Assembly: GCF_000952855.1 (NCBI RefSeq)
Contig: NZ_JSVU01000003.1
Location: 186,001 to 250,000, forward strand
Reading direction: 5' to 3'
Length of the DNA stretch: 64,000 bases
Source: Aequorivita vladivostokensis
Lineage (GTDB): Bacteria > Bacteroidota > Bacteroidia > Flavobacteriales > Flavobacteriaceae
In this document: piece by piece, positions 26,341 to 34,468 of the stretch
How the letters are laid out: each line of letters starts with the position of its first letter
Position numbering within the stretch: the first letter of the stretch is position 1
The notes under the pieces: model-generated
The model's input: the letters and a program-made list of their open reading frames with translations, nothing else
Databases searched by the model: none
What the model was told of the DNA's origin: nothing
Position numbers and translations under genes: made by a program

Positions 26341-27855
26341 CTATATGTATTTAGGCGGAAGATTTATTTGAAGTGTTTCGGAACACTGCGCCCGTATTTT
26401 TTTGAACATTTCGGGATTTGATTCTATTTCCTGATTCCACAAAGGAATCATTTCAGAAAATTTCCGTTGCCATTCCTTGGTCTCGGCCTTTAATGGATAG
26501 ACGAAATGGAGCAAGTTTACCATAATATCCACCGCCACCGAAGCGCCGGGCGATGCTCCCAAAAGAGCTGTAATCCTGCCATCCTTACTGTGGACAACCT
26601 CGGTACCAAATTCCAAGGTGCCTCCCTCCTCCTCGTCCCTTTTAATAATCTGTACCCGTTGTCCGGCAACTTTAAGGTCCCAATCGTGGCTTTTGGCGTT
26701 CTTCACAAATTTTCGCAGTGTTTCCATTCTATCCTCGTGGCCCATCCGCACTTGTTCGATTAAATATTTGGTAAGAGGAATATTATGCCAAAAAACACCC
26801 CACATAGAAGGAATATTGTCCCATTTAATACTTTTGAACAGGTCCAGATAGGAACCCTGCTTTAAGAATTTTGTGCTAAACCCCGCAAAGGGGCCAAACA
26901 ACAGCTCCCTTTTTCCATCTATGTAGCGCGTGTCCAAATGTGGCATGCTCATTGGCGGTGCGCCTACTTCGGCCTTGCCATATACCTTGGCGTGGTGTTT
27001 TTCGATTATCTCACGCTTATTGCAGATAAGCCACTCGCCGCTCACCGGAAAGCCTCCATAGCCCTCTTTTTCTTCAATTTCCACTTTTTGGAGCAACGGC
27101 AGGGCACCACCGCCGGCACCTATAAAAACGTGTTCGGCATCGCAGTGGATTTTTTCCTTTGTTGCCAAATTTTTTATCTTAACCAGCCAATCGTCATTTT
27201 TTTCGGGATCTACATCTTCCACCTCGTGCTGCGTAAATACGGGCGTATCAAATTTTTCTTCCAAAATTCTAAAATAAGTCCGAGTAAGTTCCCCGTAATT
27301 GACCTCGGTTCCGAGTTCCATTCGGCTGGCGGCAATTTTTTCGGTAGCGTCCCTCGCCGTCATCATCAACGGAAACCATTTTTGCATTTCAGCAGCATCC
27401 TCGGTAAACTGCATCCCCTCAAACATTGGGTACCTTTTCATTTCCGCAACGCGTTTTTTCAGGAAAGCTACATTGAGCTCCCCTTCCACCCAACTGTGGT
27501 GTGGAACCGCATGAATAAAGGTTTTAGGATTTTCAATAAAATTCCTTTCGACCAAAAAAGACCAAAATTGTTTCGATTTTTCAAATTGCGCACACACTTT
27601 TATTGCTTTTGAAATGTCTATGGAACCATCCTCCCGCTCGGGTGTATAGTTCATTTCGCAAAAGGCGGAGTGGCCAGTCCCCGCATTGTTCCAGGCTGCG
27701 GAACTCTCAAGCGCCACTTGGTCCAGCCGTTCCAGAATTAGTATTTTTTGGTTCTTGTCTATCAGTTTCAGCATTAGCGCAAGGGTGGCGCTCATAATGC
27801 CCCCGCCCGCGCAGATAAGGTCGTAGTGTTCGTTGATTTTTTCTGAAGAATTCAT
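26341..27855 (-). CDS. mqo: Malate:quinone oxidoreductase
   Basis: About 504 residues from ATG 27855 (MNSSEKINEHYDLICAGGGIM). FAD motif CAGGGIMSATLALML at residues 15-29, followed by LERLDQVALESSAAWNNAGTGHS, the typical Mqo block, and GASPGASVAVDIMVNLL near the C-terminus. It oxidises malate to oxaloacetate and feeds electrons to quinone at the inner membrane, bypassing NAD-dependent malate dehydrogenase. Length fits the family. Confidence 0.95.
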   Translation of the reverse strand: MNSSEKINEHYDLICAGGGIMSATLALMLKLIDKNQKILILERLDQVALESSAAWNNAGTGHSAFCEMNYTPEREDGSIDISKAIKVCAQFEKSKQFWSFLVERNFIENPKTFIHAVPHHSWVEGELNVAFLKKRVAEMKRYPMFEGMQFTEDAAEMQKWFPLMMTARDATEKIAASRMELGTEVNYGELTRTYFRILEEKFDTPVFTQHEVEDVDPEKNDDWLVKIKNLATKEKIHCDAEHVFIGAGGGALPLLQKVEIEEKEGYGGFPVSGEWLICNKREIIEKHHAKVYGKAEVGAPPMSMPHLDTRYIDGKRELLFGPFAGFSTKFLKQGSYLDLFKSIKWDNIPSMWGVFWHNIPLTKYLIEQVRMGHEDRMETLRKFVKNAKSHDWDLKVAGQRVQIIKRDEEEGGTLEFGTEVVHSKDGRITALLGASPGASVAVDIMVNLLHFVYPLKAETKEWQRKFSEMIPLWNQEIESNPEMFKKIRAQCSETLQINLPPKYI

Positions 27856-28015
27856 TTTAAGAGCAGTTTCTTCAAAATTAGAGATTGTAATTTCCAAAAT
27901 ACCTTAAGAAGATGCTAATTAACCAAGGAAATTTCAGCTTTTGAAATATTCGAATATTAATTGAAGTACTTTATTGCGAAACTTCATATTTTGGTTATTT
28001 TTGCACTTCCAAATT

Positions 28016-28106
28016 CGGATTTACGATTTACGATTTACGATTTACGATTTACGATTTACGATTTACGATTTACGATTTGGAATTTGGAATTTGGAATTTG
28101 GAATTT
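28016..28106. repeat. Heptanucleotide tandem repeat, acgattt x8 then ggaattt x4
   Basis: Thirteen heptads without interruption: cggattt once, acgattt eight times (28023-28078), ggaattt four times (28079-28106). The unit changes abruptly while the 7-bp register is kept, so two repeat types share one tract. Confidence 0.95.
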
Positions 28107-28114
28107 TTTAAAAA

Positions 28115-28165
28115 ATCGGGATGTGGCACTTCGACTGCGCTCAGTGTAAACTGCACCACTCGAAG
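28115..28165. repeat. REP-like palindrome fused to a copy of the tRNA-Pro 5' end
   Basis: ATCGGGATGTGGC (28115-28127) repeats exactly the first 11 bases of tRNA-Pro plus two upstream bases (28223-28235). It runs into CACTTCGACTGCGCTCAGTG, similar to short palindromic extragenic elements of Bacteroidota, closed by CTTCGA (28129-28134) and TCGAAG (28160-28165). Confidence 0.5.
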
Positions 28166-28185
28166 ATTCCGAAAAAAATATTGCC

Positions 28186-28214
28186 AATCATACTTAATTG
28201 AAAAGTATGATTTT
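28186..28214 (+). other. Terminator-like hairpin directly before tRNA-Pro
   Basis: AATCATACTT and AAGTATGATT form a perfect 10-bp stem with a 7-nt loop and a TTTT tail, ending 10 bp before the tRNA. It could end transcription from upstream, or be part of the tRNA precursor leader. Confidence 0.5.
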
Positions 28215-28224
28215 AAACATCAAT

Positions 28225-28301
<77 letters not shown>

Positions 28302-28306
28302 AACGG

Positions 28307-28338
28307 AAAATGATCTGGCTTAGCCAGGTCATTTTTTA
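28307..28338 (+). terminator. Terminator of tRNA-Pro
   Basis: AAAATGATCTGG pairs with CCAGGTCATTTT around a short CTTAG loop and is followed by TTATTTT. Confidence 0.85.
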
Positions 28339-28625
28339 TTTTGAGTAATGTCAAAAGTATTGCTTTTGTAAGTGGATGGATGGGAACGTGAAAAGCGTTC
28401 ATTTTCCATTTGCACCGAGGATTTCTCTAATATTATGAAAATCCTGTCATCGCAACTTCTTTTCAAAGAGAGTATCGGGAACAGCGACTCCCAATACCAA
28501 CCTCCTATTAAAGGTCTGTTTTACAAAACCTTATCTTCTTATCATACATCAATGCGCAGGTCTATTTTGCGCCGTAGTTTTGTATCAAATAAAAATCCTT
28601 AGCATAACAAAACCTTTTAAGACAA
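28339..28625. other. Non-coding gap before the DoxX gene
   Basis: No gene is supported here. A full -7 match TAGTTTTG lies at 28575-28582, 43 bp before the DoxX ATG, and is the likely promoter of the stress-gene run. At the place where other promoters of the window have TGAY-N4-RTCA (28540-28551) only the right half ATCA is present. Confidence 0.4.
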
Positions 28626-29069
28626 ATGATGAAACACATTTTTACTTCCGGCACTTATCCTAAACAACTTGATTTATTGCTTTTTATACTTCGGTTGACG
28701 GTAGGTATTTTCATGCTTACCCACGGCATGGGAAAATTTCAAACTCTATTCGGCGGTGAGCCCATACAATTTTTAGACCCTCTTGGCGTAGGAGCCACAG
28801 CTTCACTTGCGCTTACGGTTTTTGCAGAGGTAGTGTGTTCCATTCTTTTAATCTTCGGATTGGGAACCCGCCTGGCCGCCCTACCATTACTAATTACCAT
28901 GCTGGTCGCAACCTTTATAATCCATAGTAACGATGGGTTCGCAAAACAGGAATTGCCGCTACTCTACGCAGCAATCTACATCACGATTATGGTAATGGGT
29001 GCTGGCAAGTATTCTATGGACTACTTGTTATTGAGAAACAAAAAATTAATTCAAACAAATAATAATTAA
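28626..29069 (+). CDS. DoxX family membrane protein
   Basis: A 147-residue protein with four membrane helices; LRLTVGIFMLTHGMGKFQTLFGG is the DoxX/DUF417-like N-terminal signature and VFAEVVCSILLIFGLGTRLAAL the second conserved block. Family members are linked to thiol or oxidative stress membrane complexes, but the reaction is undefined. First gene of the stress run; followed after 11 bp by a YceI gene, a pairing also common elsewhere. The next codon is also ATG (28629), so the exact start is open. Confidence 0.88.
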   Translation: MMKHIFTSGTYPKQLDLLLFILRLTVGIFMLTHGMGKFQTLFGGEPIQFLDPLGVGATASLALTVFAEVVCSILLIFGLGTRLAALPLLITMLVATFIIHSNDGFAKQELPLLYAAIYITIMVMGAGKYSMDYLLLRNKKLIQTNNN

Positions 29070-29080
29070 AACTTAAAAAA

Positions 29081-29599
29081 ATGGAGAACAAAACAAATTG
29101 GTCAGTAGACACCGCACATTCTGAAATCGAATTCAAAGTAAAGCACATGATGATTTCAACAGTAACCGGAAGTTTTAGCGATTTTGACGCCTCTATCGAA
29201 GCGGCTGATGACAGCTTTAAAAATGCTAAATTCCGCTTTAGCGCAAAAATTGATTCTATCAGCACAAAAAATAAGGATAGAGATACGCATTTAAAGTCGG
29301 ATGATTTTTTCAATGCCGAAAAATTCCCAAAACTCACTTTTGAATCAAAATCCTTTGACGGTGAGAAAATGGTCGGCGATATGACTATAAGAGACGTAAC
29401 CAAGGAAATTACGCTTGACGTAGATTTTAATGGAATAGCCGTGGACCCTTACGGGCAGACCAAAGCTGGTTTTGAGGCTACTGGAACCATTAACCGAAAA
29501 GATTTCAACCTAAACTGGAGCGCGGTAACCGAAGCGGGTAGCATTGTGGTGAGCGATAAGGTTAGACTTATTGCCAATCTTCAATTTATCAAGCAGTAA
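29081..29599 (+). CDS. YceI family protein
   Basis: A 172-residue lipocalin-like barrel: WSVDTAHSEIEFKVKHMMISTVTGSFSDF at the N-terminus (given here in two parts: the VDxxHS start and the VxG-F block) and SAKIDSISTKNKDRDTHLKSDDFF are diagnostic. Binds polyisoprenoid or amide-type lipids in known members. No signal peptide is visible, so this copy is probably cytoplasmic. Same operon as DoxX (11 bp). Confidence 0.93.
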   Translation: MENKTNWSVDTAHSEIEFKVKHMMISTVTGSFSDFDASIEAADDSFKNAKFRFSAKIDSISTKNKDRDTHLKSDDFFNAEKFPKLTFESKSFDGEKMVGDMTIRDVTKEITLDVDFNGIAVDPYGQTKAGFEATGTINRKDFNLNWSAVTEAGSIVVSDKVRLIANLQFIKQ

Positions 29600-29609
29600 A
29601 AATAGAAAA

Positions 29610-29726
29610 GGCTTTGGTTTAATCAGTTCTTAGGTTTGAAAACCTTAACTTTAAAAGTTACGAAGGGTATATAAACTTTCGCGATGGAAAATTTCCTAAA
29701 TAACACGAAACGATTAGACCAAAGCC
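29610..29726 (+). ncRNA. Structured intergenic element (candidate cis-RNA)
   Basis: The 166-bp gap between the YceI and DUF5996 genes can fold into a closed multibranch structure. The outer helix is GGCTTTGGTTTAATC (29610-29624) with GATTAGACCAAAGCC (29712-29726), 15 pairs including one G-U. Inside are hairpins GGTTTGAAAACC (29633-29644), AACTTTAAAAGTT (29647-29659) and GGAAAATTTCC (29686-29696). No known riboswitch was recognised. Confidence 0.4.
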
Positions 29727-29765
29727 CACTATTTTAAACGAGTTCCAATCTAAAACCAAAACAGT

Positions 29766-30695
29766 ATGCAAAATCAAATTCAATTGCCAAGCCTTCATTA
29801 TAAAGGAAATGTAGAAAAGAAAATGACCCTGCATATTTTTTTGCAGATTATGGGAAAGGTCCGGTTAAAAATGACGCCCCGAAAAAACCATTGGTGGTAC
29901 ATTACGGAATATATTGGAACCACTGGGTTTACCACGGGCCCCATTCCTTATAAATCAGGTACGGAACAGTTTGATATTACAATAAATGTGAAGAAACACC
30001 AACTGGAAGTCAACACCAGCGAAGGTCATTCAGAACATTTTCCACTTCACAATTCGCTTACCGTTGCCGCTTTTTATCAAAATCTTATGAAGATGCTCCA
30101 AAAAGCGAATATTTCCGTATCCATCGTTGATGTCCCGTTTGATTTGGATATCGACAAACCTTTTGACGAAATCACCGAATACCATCATTATGACCAAGAT
30201 TACACCCACAAACTTTGGAAAACCATGTTGTGGACCAGTAATGTTTTTAAAGAATTCAGTGGACGTTTTTACGGCAAAACCTGTCCGGTCCATCTTTATT
30301 GGCACTCCATGGATTTGGTGGTAACGCGATTTTCCGGACACGAAGCCCCACCAATGCCCGCAGACGCGAGAATTTCAGATAAAGATGCGTACTCGCACGA
30401 GTGTATAAGTTTTGGATTTTGGGCTGGCGACGAAAATGTGCCCGAACCCGCTTTCTATTCCTATACATTTCCTGCACCGGATGGTTTGGAGAAAGAAACC
30501 ATAAAACCCACATCGGCACAATGGATTGACAACAATGGCAGCCCCATGGCGCTTCTAAAATACAAGGATTTAGTGAACACTGAAGACCCAAGAAAGGAAT
30601 TGTTAGCGTTTTTGGAATCTACGTATCTCGCGGGTGCCAAAAAAGCCAACTGGGATATTGAAAAACTCAAGGTTCCAGATCTCAAGGAAATGTAA
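29766..30695 (+). CDS. DUF5996 family protein
   Basis: A 309-residue soluble protein. Visible conserved blocks: RLKMTPRKNHWWYITEYIGTTGF near residues 34-56, FPLHNSLTVAAFYQNL near 96-111, LYWHSMDLVVTRFSG near 177-191 and ECISFGFWAGD near 216-226, all typical of DUF5996. No cofactor motif is evident and the function is unknown. It follows the structured element and precedes GNAT and pirin genes on the same strand. Confidence 0.85.
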   Translation: MQNQIQLPSLHYKGNVEKKMTLHIFLQIMGKVRLKMTPRKNHWWYITEYIGTTGFTTGPIPYKSGTEQFDITINVKKHQLEVNTSEGHSEHFPLHNSLTVAAFYQNLMKMLQKANISVSIVDVPFDLDIDKPFDEITEYHHYDQDYTHKLWKTMLWTSNVFKEFSGRFYGKTCPVHLYWHSMDLVVTRFSGHEAPPMPADARISDKDAYSHECISFGFWAGDENVPEPAFYSYTFPAPDGLEKETIKPTSAQWIDNNGSPMALLKYKDLVNTEDPRKELLAFLESTYLAGAKKANWDIEKLKVPDLKEM

Positions 30696-30738
30696 TTGCG
30701 TATTCAACATTTTCAATAACCTAAAAACACTGATAATT

Positions 30739-31023
30739 ATGACTAAAATAGAACGCGAAGACAACGGAAAGAAAGGACGCTTTGTAATTTATGAAAACGA
30801 TGAATTTGCCGGTGAAATGACCTTTACCTGGGCCGGTAAGAATAAATTCATAATTGACCATACGGGCGTTGAGGAAGCGTTTGGCGGAAAAGGCCTTGCC
30901 AAACAATTGGTAATGGCAACCGTAGATTACGCGCGGAAGCACGATTTAAAGATTATCCCACTCTGCCCTTATGCCAAGAAAACTTTCGATAGGGATGATA
31001 GCCTTTCTGACGTACTTGCATAG
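30739..31023 (+). CDS. Small GNAT acetyltransferase (PF14542, YidJ-like)
   Basis: About 94 residues from ATG 30739 (MTKIEREDNGKKGRF); the upstream frame overlaps the DUF5996 gene and is not needed. The minimal GNAT fold shows FIIDHTGVEEAFGGKGLAKQLVMATVDYAR, with the acetyl-CoA loop GGKGLAKQL, and IIPLCPYAKKTF, the conserved Cys-Pro-Tyr end. Such short enzymes lack an acceptor domain; substrate unknown. Confidence 0.9.
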   Translation: MTKIEREDNGKKGRFVIYENDEFAGEMTFTWAGKNKFIIDHTGVEEAFGGKGLAKQLVMATVDYARKHDLKIIPLCPYAKKTFDRDDSLSDVLA

Positions 31024-31056
31024 AGCAGACTTCAAAAACAATTAATAAAAAAAATC

Positions 31057-31779
31057 ATGAAAACCATTTATCATAAAGCAGACAGCAGAGGCCACGCCAA
31101 TCACGGCTGGTTAGATTCCTATCACACCTTTAGCTTTGCGAATTATTACAATCCGGAACGTATGAACTTCGGCGTATTGCGCGTCCTGAATGACGATACG
31201 GTATCAGGAAATATGGGGTTTGGTACCCATCCGCATAAGGATATGGAAATTGTTTCCATACCCTTGGAAGGCGATCTGAGGCACAAGGACAATATGGGCA
31301 ACGAAACCATCATAAAGGCTGGCGATATCCAAGTTATGAGCGCCGGCACTGGAGTGATGCACTCCGAATACAATAACGATCCCGACAAGCCCGTAAAGTT
31401 TCTGCAGATTTGGGTAATTCCAAATAAAATGAACGTTACGCCACGCTATGGGCAAATAGACGCCACAGCCAATGCCAAACCGAATGACTTTCAACAGATC
31501 GTTTCTCCAAATAAGGATGATGACGGCGTCTGGATACATCAAGATGCGTGGTTTCATTTGGCAAAATTTGAAAAGGGTATTTCAAAGGAATATTTCCTGA
31601 AAAAGGAAGGAAATGGCGTGTATGTTTTTATCCTTGAGGGAAAGGCGAAAATTGGCGAACAAATTTTGGAAAGAAGGGACGGCCTCGGCATCAGCTATAC
31701 CAATTCATTCAAAATTGAAGCGCTTGAAAACTCCGAAATACTTTTGATGGAAGTGCCCATGATGCTTCCAAACGCCTAA
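31057..31779 (+). CDS. Pirin family protein (possible quercetinase)
   Basis: A 240-residue bicupin. Metal ligands are present: THPHKDME (two His) near residues 56-63 and GVMHSEYN (His, Glu) near 103-110. Start motif GWLDSYHTFSFANYYNP is diagnostic. YhhW/YhaK-type pirins cleave quercetin or act in redox stress; the natural substrate here is not known. It closes the first part of the stress run. Confidence 0.93.
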   Translation: MKTIYHKADSRGHANHGWLDSYHTFSFANYYNPERMNFGVLRVLNDDTVSGNMGFGTHPHKDMEIVSIPLEGDLRHKDNMGNETIIKAGDIQVMSAGTGVMHSEYNNDPDKPVKFLQIWVIPNKMNVTPRYGQIDATANAKPNDFQQIVSPNKDDDGVWIHQDAWFHLAKFEKGISKEYFLKKEGNGVYVFILEGKAKIGEQILERRDGLGISYTNSFKIEALENSEILLMEVPMMLPNA

Positions 31780-31872
31780 ATAGATTAATTTAACTTTTTG
31801 CAAATTAGGATATTCTTCAAAGTAATTTTAAAAAGAATAGAAATCTCAGCATAAAAGTCCAATCGCGCAATA

Positions 31873-31915
31873 TGATATAAGTCATTAATTGTCAGGTAAA
31901 CATTTCGTATCTTTA
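31873..31915 (+). promoter_or_regulatory. CRP/FNR-type box and -7 element of the PepSY-like gene
   Basis: TGATATAAGTCA (31873-31884) fits TGAY-N4-RTCA. TATCTTTA (31908-31915) fits TAnnTTTG with one mismatch; centre-to-centre 33 bp. Predicted transcription start about 31919, 16 bp before the ATG. Confidence 0.6.
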
Positions 31916-31934
31916 ACAAATAACGATAAAAACT

Positions 31935-32381
31935 ATGAATATGAAAAAATTGACATTAGTACTTTTCGCAATGCTTGCCACGGTGGCAATGAATGCGCAG
32001 GATTTAAAATCGAGCGAAGTTCCAAAAAGTTTTACCGAAGGTCTTTTAAAGGTCTATCCTAACGCTACCGATATTGAATGGGAAAGAAGCGGAACGGATT
32101 ATAAAGTAGAGTTTGAAGTTGGCAAAATGGAGCACGAAATATGGTTCAACAAAGACGGCAATATGGTAAAAGTGGAAAAAAACATTACACGAGCCCAGAT
32201 TCCAGCAAATTTAATGGAAATCATAAAGAGAGATTATCCCAACTATAAAATTGACTCCGTTGAATCCGTAGAAAAAGGAGGAGATACAACTTTTGTAGTT
32301 GAATTGGAAAAAAGCTGGAACGAAAGTATTGTAATTACCTTCAACACAAATGGGCAGATTTTAAAGGCTATGCGCGACTAA
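31935..32381 (+). CDS. Exported PepSY-like (DUF2874) protein
   Basis: A 148-residue periplasmic protein: signal peptide MNMKKLTLVLFAMLATVAMN, then two PepSY-like/BLIP-fold halves with the pattern YPNATDIEWERSGTDYKVEFE and YPNYKIDSVESVEKGGDTTFVVELE. Members inhibit or bind unknown partners. It has its own FNR-type promoter and a strong terminator, so it is a single transcript inside the stress run and, by its promoter, belongs to the low-oxygen regulon. Confidence 0.87.
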   Translation: MNMKKLTLVLFAMLATVAMNAQDLKSSEVPKSFTEGLLKVYPNATDIEWERSGTDYKVEFEVGKMEHEIWFNKDGNMVKVEKNITRAQIPANLMEIIKRDYPNYKIDSVESVEKGGDTTFVVELEKSWNESIVITFNTNGQILKAMRD

Positions 32382-32408
32382 ATTCATAACCGTAAATTTA
32401 AAATTGAA

Positions 32409-32436
32409 GGGGTTGAATTATTTCAGTCCCTTTTTT
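32409..32436 (+). terminator. Terminator of the PepSY-like gene
   Basis: GGGGTTGAA, loop TTAT, TTCAGTCCC (nine pairs, two G-U) and a run of six T. Confidence 0.88.
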
Positions 32437-32496
32437 AATAGGAAAAATTGAAGTCCATTAATTCCAAAAAAGATCAACCATTAAAAAATTGTCACT

Positions 32497-33570
32497 ATGA
32501 ATACAACATTAAAAAAACTAAAGAATATATATTCTGAAAATTGCATTACCATAATCCTAAATACCCACAGAACCAAACCGGGATACCTAAAGGACGAATT
32601 AACCCTTAAAAATCTAATAAAAGAAGCCGAAGACAGGCTTATGGCAGATACTTCAAAAAGGGATGCCACCGCTCTGGCAGACAGGCTAAAAACACTTGCC
32701 GCGCAGATTGACCATAGCCATAACCTAGAAAGTTTGTTGCTTTTCGTAAATCACGACATCGCCGAATTTACACGACTACTCATACCGGTAACAGACCGCG
32801 TTATAATTGACAACACCTTTGCCACCAGAGATTTGGTGAGGGCCATGCATATTGAAGCCAACTATTATGTACTGGTTTTGAGCCAGGACAAAGTTCGGTT
32901 GATAGAGGCAATGAACGACAAGGTGGTAAAGGAGTTTGGGTCGCCGTTTCCTATGCAAAACACCCAATTCGATAATATAAACACCATGGAACCTGTGGTT
33001 TCTTCCAGGCAGCGCAATCTGATTGCCGAGTTCTTTAACAGGGTGGATAAGGAAGTGAATGCCATAAGAAACCAGAACCCGCTTCCGGTCCTGATCTGTA
33101 CGGTAGGGGAAAATTATCCCGAATACCTGAAGATCGCCGATCAAAAGGACAGCATTTTCGATATCTTTTTAAATAACAACAGAATTGCCGACAAGGCCCA
33201 AGCGATTGTATCTGATGCCTGGAAAATAATGGAAGCCCATATCAAAGAAAGAAATACGGAAAGAAAATCAGAATTGCTGAAAGCGGTTACCCACAACAAA
33301 TTTTTGAGCGATACTAATGAAATTTTCAAGGCGATCAATGAAGGTCGAATCCAGACGCTCTTTGTAGAAAAAGGCCTGTTCCAACCGGCAGTTTTGGAAA
33401 ACGGCAAAATTAGATATGTATCAGTTGCCGAACGAAATGACAAGGATGTGATTGATAATATATATGACGAAATGATTGAGATGAACATGGATTTTGCCGG
33501 CGATGTAGTCTTTCTTCCGAAGGGAGAATTGGCAAAATTCAACGGCTTTGGAGCTATAACGAGATATTAA
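32497..33570 (+). CDS. baeRF-family protein (bacterial aeRF1/Pelota homologue, Balon-like)
   Basis: A 357-residue soluble protein. The pattern of an N-terminal alpha/beta domain (ITIILNTHRTKPGYLKDELTL, where baeRF proteins start with a TxYL-like strand), a central RNase-H-like domain (HIEANYYVLVLSQDKVRLIEA near 128-148; LPVLICTVGENYPEYLKIA near 196-214) and a C-terminal eL30-like domain (GRIQTLFVEKGLF near 285-297; end FNGFGAITRY) matches the bacterial archaeo-eukaryotic release factor families. No GGQ motif is present, so peptide release is not expected. Balon of Psychrobacter, from such a family, binds idle ribosomes during stress. The neighbours are stress genes. Family call moderate, hibernation role inferred. 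Confidence 0.7.
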   Translation: MNTTLKKLKNIYSENCITIILNTHRTKPGYLKDELTLKNLIKEAEDRLMADTSKRDATALADRLKTLAAQIDHSHNLESLLLFVNHDIAEFTRLLIPVTDRVIIDNTFATRDLVRAMHIEANYYVLVLSQDKVRLIEAMNDKVVKEFGSPFPMQNTQFDNINTMEPVVSSRQRNLIAEFFNRVDKEVNAIRNQNPLPVLICTVGENYPEYLKIADQKDSIFDIFLNNNRIADKAQAIVSDAWKIMEAHIKERNTERKSELLKAVTHNKFLSDTNEIFKAINEGRIQTLFVEKGLFQPAVLENGKIRYVSVAERNDKDVIDNIYDEMIEMNMDFAGDVVFLPKGELAKFNGFGAITRY

Positions 33571-33582
33571 GAAATGTAAGAA

Positions 33583-34395
33583 ATGAAAGATTCTAAAAAA
33601 CTGATTGTAATTACCGGAGGCGCCGGAGGCATAGGTCAAGCTTGTGCAAAAGCCTTTAAGGACCAGCCTATAATCCTAACCGATTATTCGCAGGAAAAAG
33701 TGGATGAAGCCGTAGCAAAATTTTCAAAGGAAGGTTTTGATGTTTCGGGGATTGCCTGCGATATAACCGATAAGAACGATATAAAAAAACTGACGGACTA
33801 CGTTGCCCAAAAAAGCCGCTTAAAAGCCCTGGTCCATACCGCCGGCGTTAGCGGAACGGTAAAGGACATCAAAAAAGTATATACCATAGATTTGGTGGCG
33901 ACTGAACTTTTGATTGATGCTTTTTACGAACTTGCCAACACGGGCTCGGTTGCAATTTTGCTTTCTTCCATGATGGCACACACGGTGCCCGAAAACAAGG
34001 AATACGACGCGGCGCTCACAAACCCACAGGCATCGGGTTCTTTTGAAACCGTAGCCAAATTTGTGAATGACGATTCCGACACTATGTACAATTTCGCTAA
34101 ACGGGGCGTGCAACTGCTCACCCATAAAAACGCCGATAAATGGGGAGAAAAAGGAGCCAGAATTGTATCGGTCTCGCCCGGAGTTATTGAAACCCCAATG
34201 GCGCTAAAAGCCGCAGAGGAACATCCCGAAAGAATGGATATGATTAAACAGGCCACTCCCCTAAAACGCAACGGACAGCCCGAGGACATCGCCGACGTAG
34301 TCCAATTTTTGGCGAGTGATGCCGCACGCTTTATTACAAGTACCGATATTTTGGTGGATGGCGGCGTGGTCCATAATATTAAAAAAATGGCATAA
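33583..34395 (+). CDS. Short-chain dehydrogenase/reductase
   Basis: A 270-residue Rossmann enzyme: TGGAGGIGQACAKAF near residues 10-24 binds NAD(P), SS of ILLSSMMAH is the catalytic serine block and YNFAKRG the YxxxK pair near 167-173, with PGVIETPM following. The C-terminal FLASDAARFITSTDILVDGG is typical of classical SDRs. Substrate unknown. It follows the baeRF gene after 12 bp and is likely co-transcribed. Confidence 0.92.
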   Translation: MKDSKKLIVITGGAGGIGQACAKAFKDQPIILTDYSQEKVDEAVAKFSKEGFDVSGIACDITDKNDIKKLTDYVAQKSRLKALVHTAGVSGTVKDIKKVYTIDLVATELLIDAFYELANTGSVAILLSSMMAHTVPENKEYDAALTNPQASGSFETVAKFVNDDSDTMYNFAKRGVQLLTHKNADKWGEKGARIVSVSPGVIETPMALKAAEEHPERMDMIKQATPLKRNGQPEDIADVVQFLASDAARFITSTDILVDGGVVHNIKKMA

Positions 34396-34468
34396 TGGTA
34401 TTTTGGAAGGGCGCAAGAAAATTAAATGCCTATTTGCGAATTTAACTTAACAATTAAAAAATATAATT

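Noticed and set aside
26938-27612. 224-residue open frame opposite mqo
   Set aside because: Shadow of mqo, rich in His/Phe as expected for a reverse frame; no family likeness.
28016-28106. CRISPR array suspected from the dense repeats
   Set aside because: Units are 7 bp without spacers and no cas genes are present.
28540-28551. Possible CRP/FNR box of the DoxX promoter at the right distance from TAGTTTTG
   Set aside because: Only the right half ATCA fits; the left half reads TATC, so it is not counted in the regulon.
28372-28602. 76-residue ORF before the DoxX gene
   Set aside because: No recognisable features, and the likely -7 element of the DoxX promoter (28575) lies inside it.
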